From: Phycisphaeraceae bacterium
GTDB lineage: Bacteria > Planctomycetota > Phycisphaerae > Phycisphaerales > Phycisphaeraceae
DNA: 39,992 bases
Direction of reading: 5' to 3'
NCBI GenBank assembly: GCA_020851395.1
Contig: JADZCW010000040.1
Location: 1-39,992, forward strand
Each line of letters opens with the position of its first letter. Within the stretch, counting starts at the first letter, position 1. The notes below the pieces were generated by a model, which saw only the letters and a list, made by a program, of their open reading frames with translations, had not been told where the DNA came from and did no database searches. Positions 14,768 to 22,071 of this stretch are shown piece by piece. Position numbers and translations under genes: made by a program.

Positions 14768-15451
14768 ATGCTTCGCACCATCGGCAAGCGTCTCAAGGCG
14801 GACATCGAGGGCTGGGATCGTGCCAAGGCCCTGCCTCTGAACGAGGCCGTCGAGAAGGTCAAGAGCTTTAAGAAGACCAAGTTCGATCAGTCGATCGAGC
14901 TGTGCATCCATCTGGGCATCGACGTCAAGCAGGCGGACCAGAACATCCGCGGCTCGATCGCGCTGCCCCACGGCATCGGCAAGTCCAAGCGCGTGGTGGC
15001 CTTCTGCCGCGAGGACGTGGCGCCCAAGGCCAAGGAGGCCGGCGCCGTCGAGGCCGGCGGCGAGGAGCTGGTCAAGAAGGTCGAAGAGGGGTGGATGGAC
15101 TTCGACGTGGCGGTGGCGAGCCCGGACATGATGCGCGTCGTCTCCCGCCTGGGCAAGACGCTCGGCCCCAAGGGCCTGATGCCCTCGCCCAAGAACGGCA
15201 CCGTGGCGCCCGACGTCCCGACGACGGTCAAGGAATACGCGGCCGGCAAGGTCGACTTCCGCAACGACACCGGCGGGAACGTGCACGCGGTCATCGGCAA
15301 GCAGTCGTTCGACGCCCAGAAGCTGCTCGAGAACGCCCAGGCCTTCCTGACTCACATCGAGAAGCTCAAGCCCGCCTCGACCAAGGGCGTGTACGTCAAG
15401 AAAATCTCCATGTCCGGCACCATGACCCCCGGCGTCCTGGTCGCCCTGTAA
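14768..15451 (+). CDS. rplA: 50S ribosomal protein L1
   Basis: The protein is 227 residues, the full family length. FDQSIELCIHLGIDVKQADQ and the signature region GKTLGPKGLMPSPKNGTV (about 137-154) are diagnostic; the end STKGVYVKKISMSGTMTPGV is standard. L1 forms the mobile stalk at the E site and is the usual translational repressor of rplK-rplA. ATG 14768 follows AAAGGAAG. An in-frame extension upstream would read through the junction element and is rejected. Confidence 0.97.
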   Translation: MLRTIGKRLKADIEGWDRAKALPLNEAVEKVKSFKKTKFDQSIELCIHLGIDVKQADQNIRGSIALPHGIGKSKRVVAFCREDVAPKAKEAGAVEAGGEELVKKVEEGWMDFDVAVASPDMMRVVSRLGKTLGPKGLMPSPKNGTVAPDVPTTVKEYAAGKVDFRNDTGGNVHAVIGKQSFDAQKLLENAQAFLTHIEKLKPASTKGVYVKKISMSGTMTPGVLVAL

Positions 15452-15462
15452 ATTCCGCCAAG

Positions 15463-15480
15463 CCGGGGCGCAAGCCCCGG
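15463..15480 (+). promoter_or_regulatory. rplJ leader hairpin with GCAA tetraloop
   Basis: CCGGGGC (15463-15469) pairs with GCCCCGG (15474-15480) around GCAA, a GNRA loop, in the rplA-rplJ spacer. L10 or L10-L12 complexes regulate this junction in well-studied bacteria. Whether this stem is part of such a site cannot be told from sequence. Confidence 0.45.
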
Positions 15481-15524
15481 GTAACAAGGACGCCTGTCCG
15501 AACGAACAAGCAAAGGAAACGGCC

Positions 15525-16067
15525 ATGAGCAAGCCGGTCAAGAACCTGATCACCGACTCCTACAAGCAGACCTTCGACAAGATCGACGGGGCTGTGCTGA
15601 TCGACATCCGCGGCATCGACTCCAAGGTCAACAACGAACTGCGGGCCGGCCTGCTCAAGCAGCAGGTCAAGGTCACCGTCGTCAAGAACAGCCTGGCCAA
15701 GAAGGCCTTCGCCGGGACGGCCCTCGAACAGCTCTCGGAGCTGCTCGAAGGCCCCAGCGCCCTGGTCTACGGCGGCGGCAGCGTCGTCGAGGTGGCCCGG
15801 ACGATCCTCGAGAAGGCCAAGCAGTTCGAGAAGCTCCAGGTCAAGGGCGCCGTGATGGACGGCACGCTCTACCCTGCCAACCAGGTCGACGCCCTGAGCA
15901 AGTTCCCGACCAAGGCTGAGGCCCAGGGGCAGATCATCCAGATCGTCCTGAGCCCCGCCGGCCAGGTCATCGGCGCGGCGACCAGCGCCGGGTCGGCCAT
16001 CGCCTCGATCCTCAAGACCATCGAGGAGAAGCTCGAGAAGGGCGAGGCGATCGCGAAGGCCAGCTGA
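15525..16067 (+). CDS. rplJ: 50S ribosomal protein L10
   Basis: The protein is 180 residues. MSKPVKNLITDSYKQTFD is followed by LIDIRGIDSKVNNELRAGLL and VTVVKNSLAKKAFAGT, the L10 rRNA-binding domain. The C-terminal helix SAIASILKTIEEKLEKGEAI carries the L7/L12-binding surface. It anchors the L7/L12 stalk to L11 and 23S rRNA. The ATG follows CAAAGGAAACGGCC. It lies 73 bases after rplA and 114 before rplL. Confidence 0.97.
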   Translation: MSKPVKNLITDSYKQTFDKIDGAVLIDIRGIDSKVNNELRAGLLKQQVKVTVVKNSLAKKAFAGTALEQLSELLEGPSALVYGGGSVVEVARTILEKAKQFEKLQVKGAVMDGTLYPANQVDALSKFPTKAEAQGQIIQIVLSPAGQVIGAATSAGSAIASILKTIEEKLEKGEAIAKAS

Positions 16068-16181
16068 CCGCTCGGTTCACATGCAATACCCCACCCGACG
16101 GGCCCCGAATGGGGTTAAACGGACGCAGCGTGCGGCCGCCTCTTGGGTGACAACGTTCGACGCAAGAAAGGTTCGTGCATC

Positions 16182-16580
16182 ATGACTGACACCGCCACGA
16201 TCGACGCGGGCATCAAGGAAATCGGCGACAAGATCGCCGGCCTGACCCTCAAGCAGGCTGTGGACCTGAAGAACTACCTCAAGGAGGCCTACGGCCTCGA
16301 GCCCGCCGCGGGCGGGGCCGTCATGGTCGCCGCCGCCGGTGGCGCCGCCGCCGAGGCCGCTGAGGAGAAGACCAGCTTCGACGTCGTGCTCAAGAACGCC
16401 GGCGAGCAGAAGATCAAGGTCATCAAGGTCGTCCGCGAGGCCACCGCCCTGGGCCTCAAGGAGGCCAAGGACCTGGTCGACGGCGCGCCCAAGACGGTCA
16501 AGGAAGGGCTCTCCAAGGACGAGGCCAACAGCTTGGCCGAGAAGCTCAAGGAAGTCGGCGCCGAGATCGAGATCAAGTAA
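16182..16580 (+). CDS. rplL: 50S ribosomal protein L7/L12
   Basis: The protein is 132 residues. An N-terminal dimerisation helix ([19 protein letters not shown]), an Ala/Gly-rich hinge (about 50-63) and the C-terminal domain [46 protein letters not shown] form the standard protein. The C-terminal domain recruits translation GTPases. ATG 16182 follows AGAAAGG; a longer frame from 16143 has no support. It is the last gene before a strong terminator, so rpoBC are not in this operon. Confidence 0.97.
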   Translation: MTDTATIDAGIKEIGDKIAGLTLKQAVDLKNYLKEAYGLEPAAGGAVMVAAAGGAAAEAAEEKTSFDVVLKNAGEQKIKVIKVVREATALGLKEAKDLVDGAPKTVKEGLSKDEANSLAEKLKEVGAEIEIK

Positions 16581-16617
16581 GTCGAACCGGCCCGCAAGGG
16601 TCATTGACGCTGTGACG

Positions 16618-16648
16618 AAAACCGCCCTGGGAACGGGGCGGTTTTTTT
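16618..16648 (+). terminator. Rho-independent terminator of the rplKAJL operon
   Basis: AAAACCGCCC (16618-16627) pairs with GGGCGGTTTT (16636-16645), with an 8-base loop and a run of seven T ending at 16648. Confidence 0.92.
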
Positions 16649-16682
16649 GTGGCCATGGGCTGAACGTGAGTTGGATGGTGTT

Positions 16683-16710
16683 GGGTACGGGGTACAGGGT
16701 ACAGGGTATG
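16683..16710 (+). repeat. Four tandem heptamers (GGGTACA-type)
   Basis: GGGTACG, GGGTACA, GGGTACA and GGGTATG follow each other without gaps between the rplL terminator and dinG. The central two are identical and the outer two differ at one or two bases. Confidence 0.8.
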
Positions 16711-16730
16711 AAGGCTGGGAAACCGGGATT

Positions 16731-16743
16731 ACTTCCGGGGGGG
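16731..16743 (+). repeat. Junction element copy 6 (before dinG)
   Basis: ACTTCCGGGGGGG lies 47 bases upstream of the dinG ATG. Its reverse complement continues into AATCCCGG, keeping the second CCGG of the element. Confidence 0.55.
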
Positions 16744-16790
16744 CACCCTAACATTTACCTGCTGGGCCGCTACAATGCGAGGTGTCGCCT

Positions 16791-18944
16791 ATGTCGTTCA
16801 ATCCCCTGGACATCATCGCTCCCGACGGCCCGATCGCTCGGCGATTGGGGGCGGGTTATGAGCTGCGGCCCGAGCAGGCGACGATGATCGAGGCGGTGGA
16901 TCGGACGCTCACCGAGCGGTCAGCACTGGTGGTCGAGGCGGGGACGGGCGTCGGTAAGTCGTTCGCCTACCTGCTGCCGGCAATCAAGCACATCCTCGAT
17001 CGCGAGCCGGAGGCCGATGCGCGGAAGCGCGTGGTCATTTCGACGCACACGATCGCGCTGCAGGAGCAGCTGGTCTTGCGGGACATCCCGCTCTTGCAGG
17101 CGGTGCTGCCGGGGGAGTTCACAGCCGTGCTGGTCAAGGGCCGGGGCAATTACGTCTCGCTGCGACGGCTGCGGCAGGCCGGGGAGAAGCACGCGCAGCT
17201 CTTCGGCGAGCCGGAGATGGTGCGGTCGCTGCATGCACTCGAGGAGTGGGCGGCGACGACGGACGACGGGTCACTTTCGACGCGTCCGCCGATCGAGCGA
17301 CCGGCGATCTGGGACCAGGTGCAGTCCGACGCGGGCAACTGCATGGGGCGGCGGTGCCCGACGTATCAGGAATGCTTCTTTCAGAAGGCCCGGCGGCGGG
17401 CGGAGCACGCGGACCTGCTGGTGGTCAATCATGCGCTGTTCTTCGCGGATCTGGCGATGCGGCAGGAAGGGGTGGGGTTTCTACCGGCCTACGACCACGT
17501 GATCCTCGACGAGGCGCACACGGTCGAGGACGTGGCGGCGGAGCACTTCGGCGTGCGATTGAGCGAGTATCAGGTGCGGCTGCTCCTGGGGACGCTGTTC
17601 AACCCGCGGACGTACAAGGGGTTTCTGCCGACGCTGGAGAAGAAGGCGGACGGCAACCTCGTGGACCGGGCGGTGGCGACGCTGCTCGAGGCCGAACGGG
17701 AGACGCAGGTGTTCTTCGACGCCCTGGAAGACTATGCCGAACGGTTCGCCCGCGACACGGGGCGGGTGCGCGAGCCGGGGTTCATCGAGAATCGGCTGAG
17801 CGAGGCGCTCAAGCAGCTCTCGATGACGCTCAAGCTCGTCAAGGAGGCCTGCGACTCGGAGCCGGATCGGTACGAGCTGGCGGGGTACACGGCCCGCTGC
17901 GACGGGTTGGCGGCGGCGGCGGAGTCGCTGGTGATGCAGAAGCTGCCGGACAGCGTGTACTGGATCGAACGCTCGGGCGGGTCAGGGAAGAATAGCTCGT
18001 CGCACCGTCGGCAGAGGCGGATCGCGCTGCAATGCTCGCCGATCGAGGTTGGGCCGCTCTTGAATCAGCGGCTGTTCCATGCGACCAATGGGCGGGATGA
18101 GCCCGTCGGCGTGATCCTCACGTCGGCGACGTTGGCGACGCAGACGTCGAGATCGGGCAAAAGTCAGGGGAAGACAAACCCGTTCGCTCATATTCAGGAG
18201 CGATTGGGCTGTCCGGAGGCCGACACGCTTCTCTTGGGCTCGCCTTTTGACTTTGCCCGGCAGGCGGAGTTGATGGTCGAACCGGAGCTGCCCGAGCCGA
18301 ACCTGCCGGTGTTCTTTGACAAGCTCATGCCGCGCGTGCTCGAGCACGTGATGCGGTCCGAGGGTGGCGCGTTTGTGTTGTTCACGGGGTATGACCTCTT
18401 GCGTCGCGCAGCGGAGTGGCTGCGGCCGCAGCTGGCGGCGGCGGGGCTGCCGATGCTGGTGCAGGGCGAGGGGATCGACCGCTCAACCCTGCTGGAAACG
18501 TTCCGGGGGAATCCGCGGTCGGTGCTCTTGGGGACGGACAGCTTCTGGCAGGGCGTGGACGTGCGGGGCGAGGCGCTGCGGAACGTGATCATCACGCGCC
18601 TGCCCTTCGCGGTGCCGGATCGGCCGCTGGTCGAGGCGCGGATCGAGCGGATCGAGGCCCGCGGGGGCAAGGCGTTCCACGATTACTCGCTGCCGGAGGC
18701 GATCCTGAAATTCAAGCAGGGATTCGGGCGGCTGATCCGGTCGAAGACGGATCGCGGGAGCGTGGTGGTGCTTGACAGCCGGATCGTGACCAAGTCGTAT
18801 GGGAAGCTGTTCCTGCGGGCGCTGCCGCCATTGCCGGTGCGTCAGTGGCGCGGGCAGCAGTGGACCACGGCGCCGCAGGCGACGCCGTCAACCGTGAACC
18901 CCCCTACCGCTTCGACGATGCCTAGCCATGACCCAGACTTCTGA
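16791..18944 (+). CDS. dinG: DinG/XPD-like superfamily 2 DNA helicase
   Basis: The protein is 717 residues. Walker A is [13 protein letters not shown] (49-61), motif Ia is [11 protein letters not shown], and DEAH is at 240-243. The C-terminal half has the helicase motifs [16 protein letters not shown] and [16 protein letters not shown]. The iron-sulfur region keeps C184, C189 and C195, but the first cluster cysteine, expected in the KGRxNYxC block, is serine ([13 protein letters not shown]123). The family unwinds 5'-3', often D-loops, R-loops or G4 DNA. ATG 16791 follows GAGGTG by seven bases. It overlaps the following GNAT gene by 17 bases. Confidence 0.9.
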   Translation: MSFNPLDIIAPDGPIARRLGAGYELRPEQATMIEAVDRTLTERSALVVEAGTGVGKSFAYLLPAIKHILDREPEADARKRVVISTHTIALQEQLVLRDIPLLQAVLPGEFTAVLVKGRGNYVSLRRLRQAGEKHAQLFGEPEMVRSLHALEEWAATTDDGSLSTRPPIERPAIWDQVQSDAGNCMGRRCPTYQECFFQKARRRAEHADLLVVNHALFFADLAMRQEGVGFLPAYDHVILDEAHTVEDVAAEHFGVRLSEYQVRLLLGTLFNPRTYKGFLPTLEKKADGNLVDRAVATLLEAERETQVFFDALEDYAERFARDTGRVREPGFIENRLSEALKQLSMTLKLVKEACDSEPDRYELAGYTARCDGLAAAAESLVMQKLPDSVYWIERSGGSGKNSSSHRRQRRIALQCSPIEVGPLLNQRLFHATNGRDEPVGVILTSATLATQTSRSGKSQGKTNPFAHIQERLGCPEADTLLLGSPFDFARQAELMVEPELPEPNLPVFFDKLMPRVLEHVMRSEGGAFVLFTGYDLLRRAAEWLRPQLAAAGLPMLVQGEGIDRSTLLETFRGNPRSVLLGTDSFWQGVDVRGEALRNVIITRLPFAVPDRPLVEARIERIEARGGKAFHDYSLPEAILKFKQGFGRLIRSKTDRGSVVVLDSRIVTKSYGKLFLRALPPLPVRQWRGQQWTTAPQATPSTVNPPTASTMPSHDPDF

Positions 18945-19410
18945 ACTCGTCATTGAGTTGGCCGACCTGACAAACCCTCGCCATCAGAGGGCGGTGGTGG
19001 ACCTGCTGGACCACTACGCCCGCGAGCCGATCGGGGGAGGCGTGCCGCTGCGGCCGGAGGTGCGAGAGCGGCTGATCCCGGGGCTGCGCGATCACCCCAC
19101 GGCGATGATCCTGCTGGCGTGGCAGAACGACGTGCCGGCGGGAATCGCCCTGTGTTTTGAGGGCTTTTCGACCTTCAACGCCAGGCGGCTGGTCAACATC
19201 CATGACCTGGCGGTGCACGCGGACTTCCGCGGGCGCGGGATCGGGCGGGCGCTGCTGCGGGCGGTCGAGGCAACCGCGCGGCAGCGCGGATGCTGCAAGA
19301 TCACGCTCGAGGTTCGGCATGACAATGCGGTGGCGATGGGGCTCTACCGCGACGAGGGGTACGCTGAGCCGGGCGGGGATGCGCACCACTTCCTGGCCAA
19401 GAAGCTGTGA
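18928..19410 (+). CDS. GNAT family N-acetyltransferase
   Basis: The protein is 160 residues. [40 protein letters not shown] holds the acetyl-CoA pyrophosphate loop (RGRGIG, motif A), and [15 protein letters not shown] is the family's C-terminal motif. The substrate is not predictable; the sequence resembles small stand-alone acetyltransferases. It starts at ATG 18928 inside the dinG 3' end, which implies co-transcription. It converges with hisG. Confidence 0.87.
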   Translation: MTQTSELVIELADLTNPRHQRAVVDLLDHYAREPIGGGVPLRPEVRERLIPGLRDHPTAMILLAWQNDVPAGIALCFEGFSTFNARRLVNIHDLAVHADFRGRGIGRALLRAVEATARQRGCCKITLEVRHDNAVAMGLYRDEGYAEPGGDAHHFLAKKL

Positions 19411-19429
19411 TGCCCCAACCCCGAAGACC

Positions 19430-19459
19430 TTGACAACCTTGTCAAACTTCCGGGGGGGG
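19430..19459. repeat. Inverted repeat plus junction element copy 7 between GNAT and hisG
   Basis: TTGACA (19430-19435) and TGTCAA (19440-19445) form an inverted repeat around ACCT, running straight into AAACTTCCGGGGGGGG (19444-19459). Read on the hisG strand, the element begins two bases after the hisG TGA. It lies between convergent genes and may act in 3'-end formation. Confidence 0.55.
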
Positions 19460-19461
19460 CG

Positions 19462-20367
19462 TCAGGGAATCACTTTGTTCAATGGGTAGCTGATGATGCC
19501 CGTGGCGCCGGCGCGGGAGAGTTTCGGCACGAGCTGGCGTTCGACGACCTCGTCGACGATGACTTCCAGGGCGACCCATTCGCCGTCGGCCAGGGGGCTG
19601 ACGGTCGGGCTCTTGGCGGCGGGCAGGAGGCTGACAATCTCGGTGAGTTTGGCGCGGGGGGCGTTCATCTTCAGGCCGACCTTCTGGCGGGCGGCGATGG
19701 CGCCGCGGAGGAGCAGGGCCAGGTCCTCGATGCGTTCGCGTTTGGAGGGGTCCTGCCAGGCGGTCTTGTTGGCGATCAGGCGCGTGGTGCTGGTGAGGAT
19801 GGTGTCGATCTCGCGGAGCTTGTTGGCCCGCAGGCTCGAGCCGGTCTCGGTGATGTCGACGATGGCGTCGACGAGGCGGGCCTTGACCTCGGTGGCGCCC
19901 CAGGAGAACTCGACCTTCTTGACGTTCACGCCGAGCTTCTGGAAGTAGCGGCGGGTCGTCTCGACGAGCTCGGTGGAGATGATGGCGCCGTCGAGGTCCT
20001 TGGGCGAGCGGACGGGGGATTCCTCGGGGACGGCCAGGACCCAGCGGGCGGGCTTGGTGGTGGCCTTGGAGTAGGTCAGCTCGGAGACCTCGTGGACGTT
20101 CGAGCCGTTCTCGATGATCCAGTCCCAGCCGGTGATGCCGACGTCGACGACGCCGTCCTCGACGTAGCGGCTCATCTCCTGGGCGCGGAACATGACCATC
20201 TCCATGCCGGGGTCGTCGATGGTGGGGAAGTAGGAGCGGTCGCGGATGGACACGTCGTAGCCGGCCCGTTTGAAGAGGTCGACGGTCGAGTCCTGGAGGC
20301 TGCCCTTGGGCAGGCCGAAGCGAAGGACGGACCGTGCGGCGGCGGGGTTGGATGCGGTGGTGCTCAC
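19462..20367 (-). CDS. hisG: ATP phosphoribosyltransferase (long form)
   Basis: The protein is 301 residues. [25 protein letters not shown] is the HisG N-terminus, [14 protein letters not shown] and [21 protein letters not shown] are catalytic-domain signatures, and the last 80 residues ([20 protein letters not shown] onward) form the ACT-like regulatory domain. So it is the histidine-inhibited hexameric form that does not need HisZ. It catalyses the first step of histidine synthesis. The start is a GTG at 20367 with AGAGG five bases upstream. It follows the EndoIII-like gene by 21 bases, at the end of the nusA-infB series; no other his gene is present. Confidence 0.95.
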   Translation of the reverse strand: MSTTASNPAAARSVLRFGLPKGSLQDSTVDLFKRAGYDVSIRDRSYFPTIDDPGMEMVMFRAQEMSRYVEDGVVDVGITGWDWIIENGSNVHEVSELTYSKATTKPARWVLAVPEESPVRSPKDLDGAIISTELVETTRRYFQKLGVNVKKVEFSWGATEVKARLVDAIVDITETGSSLRANKLREIDTILTSTTRLIANKTAWQDPSKRERIEDLALLLRGAIAARQKVGLKMNAPRAKLTEIVSLLPAAKSPTVSPLADGEWVALEVIVDEVVERQLVPKLSRAGATGIISYPLNKVIP

Positions 20368-20388
20368 GTCTGCCTCTTTCTGATCTGT

Positions 20389-21132
20389 CTATTTCTTGGC
20401 GGTCTTCTTGGTGGTTTTCTTGGTGGTCTTGCCGGCGGATTTTTCGGCCACGTGCGGCGTGGGAACGTCACGGGGGGCGGCGGGCTTCTTGGCGGGCTTT
20501 TCCGGGGCGGGCTTGGTCGGGACGTCCGAGCCGTCCTCGTCGGACCAGGCCTGGATGGCCAGGTGGGCGGCGGCGGACTCGTCAGCCTTGAACTGTCGCT
20601 CGAGCAGGGCGGAGACCTGCTCGGGTGGCGTTGAGGGGTAGAGGATGCCCTCGTCGACCATGAGCTGGGTCAGGCGGTCGTCGGCGGGGATGGCGTGGGC
20701 GCCGAAGGCGTGCAGGGCGACGTAGGCCGCGACGTAGGGGACCATGCCGGGGAGGGACTCGATGTAGGAGCGGACCTCCTTCTTGGGCTTGTCCTTGAGG
20801 GCGTCGAGGCTGGTGGCATGCTCGCGGCGGAAGACTTCCTGGAGGGTGTCGCGCAGTCGGGCGGCGCGTTCGATGCCCTGGGGGTAGCGTGGGCCGATGA
20901 TGGCGACGATCTCGCTGGGGTGGCTGACGCGCAGGTCGTTGTGGTCGACCAGGGCGGCGGTGAGCTTGGCCAGGGCGGCGGTGGCGGCCTTGGTGGTGGT
21001 GTTCCACTGGAGGAAGGCCTGGATCAGGCAGGCCATAGGCTCGATCATCGCCGGCGGCTCGGCCGACGCCTTGGGCTTGAACCGCTTGACCAGCGCGGCG
21101 AGTTTCTTGGCGTTGACCTGGGATGTCTTCAA
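20389..21132 (-). CDS. Endonuclease III-like HhH protein with lysine-rich tail, probably degenerate
   Basis: The protein is 247 residues. The core (about 25-195) matches the HhH-GPD fold: EIVAIIGPRYPQGIERAARL, then S126LPGMVPYVAAYVALHAFGAH and IPADD. In Nth the block reads LPGVGRKTA...VDTH; here Tyr133 stands at the catalytic lysine, while an aspartate (D151) is kept. There is no C-terminal iron-sulfur cysteine cluster. Residues 205-247 form a Pro/Ala/Lys tail with KTTKKTTKKTAKK, like histone H1-type tails. It may be a DNA-binding protein or a monofunctional glycosylase. Its ATG overlaps the rbfA stop (ATGA). Confidence 0.72.
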   Translation of the reverse strand: MKTSQVNAKKLAALVKRFKPKASAEPPAMIEPMACLIQAFLQWNTTTKAATAALAKLTAALVDHNDLRVSHPSEIVAIIGPRYPQGIERAARLRDTLQEVFRREHATSLDALKDKPKKEVRSYIESLPGMVPYVAAYVALHAFGAHAIPADDRLTQLMVDEGILYPSTPPEQVSALLERQFKADESAAAHLAIQAWSDEDGSDVPTKPAPEKPAKKPAAPRDVPTPHVAEKSAGKTTKKTTKKTAKK

Positions 21133-21590
21133 GGCCGGATCTCCGGGGCGGGTGGTGGGTCTGTTGCGGTTGAGTCATCCGATAGCGAGGCGGGGCCCGA
21201 CTCATGGGCCGATCCGCCGTCCCCCGCCCCCGGAATCGCCAGGGATTGGTCACGCCGGCGGGCGCGTTCGATGGCGTCGAGCACGTCGTCCTGTTTCTTG
21301 AGCGAGCCGTCGATCTTGAAGTTCAGACGCGGGACCGACCGCAAAGCCGTGGCCTTGCGGAGCAGGCTCTGGATGTGGCCGGCCGCGTGGCTCAGGCCAT
21401 AGAGGGCCCGCGACTCGTTGCGCTGCGGGAGGACCGAGACGTAGACCGTGGCGTCGGAGAAGTCCGGCGTCAGGTCCACCCGGGTGATGCTCACGAGGCC
21501 CTCGAGACGGGGGTCGGCCAGCTTGGTCGCCAGCAGCTGGCTGACGGCCTTCTGGAGCATCGCTTCGATCTGTTCCTTGCGGTGACTCAT
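21129..21590 (-). CDS. rbfA: Ribosome-binding factor A
   Basis: The protein is 153 residues. MSHRKEQIEAMLQKAVSQLL, LVSITRVDLTPDFSDATVYVSVL and LRSVPRLNFKIDGSLKKQDDV match RbfA throughout, with a disordered acidic C-terminal extension of about 35 residues. It assists 16S rRNA 5'-end maturation on the 30S subunit. I use ATG 21590: the run of eight G in junction element copy 8 sits seven bases upstream, in the Shine-Dalgarno position. The frame extends further upstream but through that element and the spacer. Confidence 0.93.
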   Translation of the reverse strand: MSHRKEQIEAMLQKAVSQLLATKLADPRLEGLVSITRVDLTPDFSDATVYVSVLPQRNESRALYGLSHAAGHIQSLLRKATALRSVPRLNFKIDGSLKKQDDVLDAIERARRRDQSLAIPGAGDGGSAHESGPASLSDDSTATDPPPAPEIRP

Positions 21591-21597
21591 GGTGCTG

Positions 21598-21613
21598 CCC
21601 CCCCCGGAAGTTG
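21598..21613 (-). repeat. Junction element copy 8 (at the rbfA ribosome-binding site)
   Basis: On the coding strand AACTTCCGGGGGGGG ends seven bases before the rbfA ATG. No other purine-rich site is present there. Confidence 0.6.
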
Positions 21614-21652
21614 TTGCCCGGCGTGATGGACGCCTGGGGAGAACGGGTTCCG

Positions 21653-21988
21653 TTATTTCCACGCCCGGTCGGCGGCCTGGGGGCTGGGTGAGGGTGATCC
21701 CTGGCCGGTGAGAATCTCCATCGCATGGTCGCGGACGACGCAGTCGTTGTGGCTGGTGATCATCCGCAGCACGGCGTCGAGCACGCCCTGGGCCGTCGGG
21801 ACGCTCGATGCGGCCAGGGCCACGCCGAGGGTGGCGAGGCGCGGATCGTCCTGCGTGCCGACCTCGGCCACGGAGACACGGTGCTCGCGGGCGAGGCGGT
21901 CCTTGAGGCTCAGCACGACGCGACGCTTGTCCTTGAGCGAGGTGGACCAGGCCATGGCGAGCTCGACCTGTAAAATTCCGACGACCAT
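21653..21988 (-). CDS. DUF503 family protein (YlxP-like)
   Basis: The protein is 111 residues. MVVGILQVELAMAWSTSLKDKRRVVLSLKDRL is the DUF503 signature, followed by RVSVAEVGTQDDPRLATLGVALAAS. The family is a small ferredoxin-like fold found between infB and rbfA in many bacteria, exactly as here, and is thought to act in ribosome assembly or translation; a precise role is not established. The last 15 residues are a Ser/Pro tail. ATG 21988 has no strong ribosome-binding site. It is flanked by junction elements in opposite orientation. Confidence 0.88.
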   Translation of the reverse strand: MVVGILQVELAMAWSTSLKDKRRVVLSLKDRLAREHRVSVAEVGTQDDPRLATLGVALAASSVPTAQGVLDAVLRMITSHNDCVVRDHAMEILTGQGSPSPSPQAADRAWK

Positions 21989-22052
21989 CTTCTGAACCGG
22001 GAACGCTGTTGGGGGTTAGAGCCCGTCACCCGCGGCCGGGACCACCGTGCCA

Positions 22053-22064
22053 TACTTCCGGGGG
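22053..22064 (-). repeat. Junction element copy 9 (after infB stop)
   Basis: On the infB strand, TAA is followed by CCCCCCG and then CCCCCGGAAGTA. Confidence 0.55.
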
Positions 22065-22071
22065 CGGGGGG

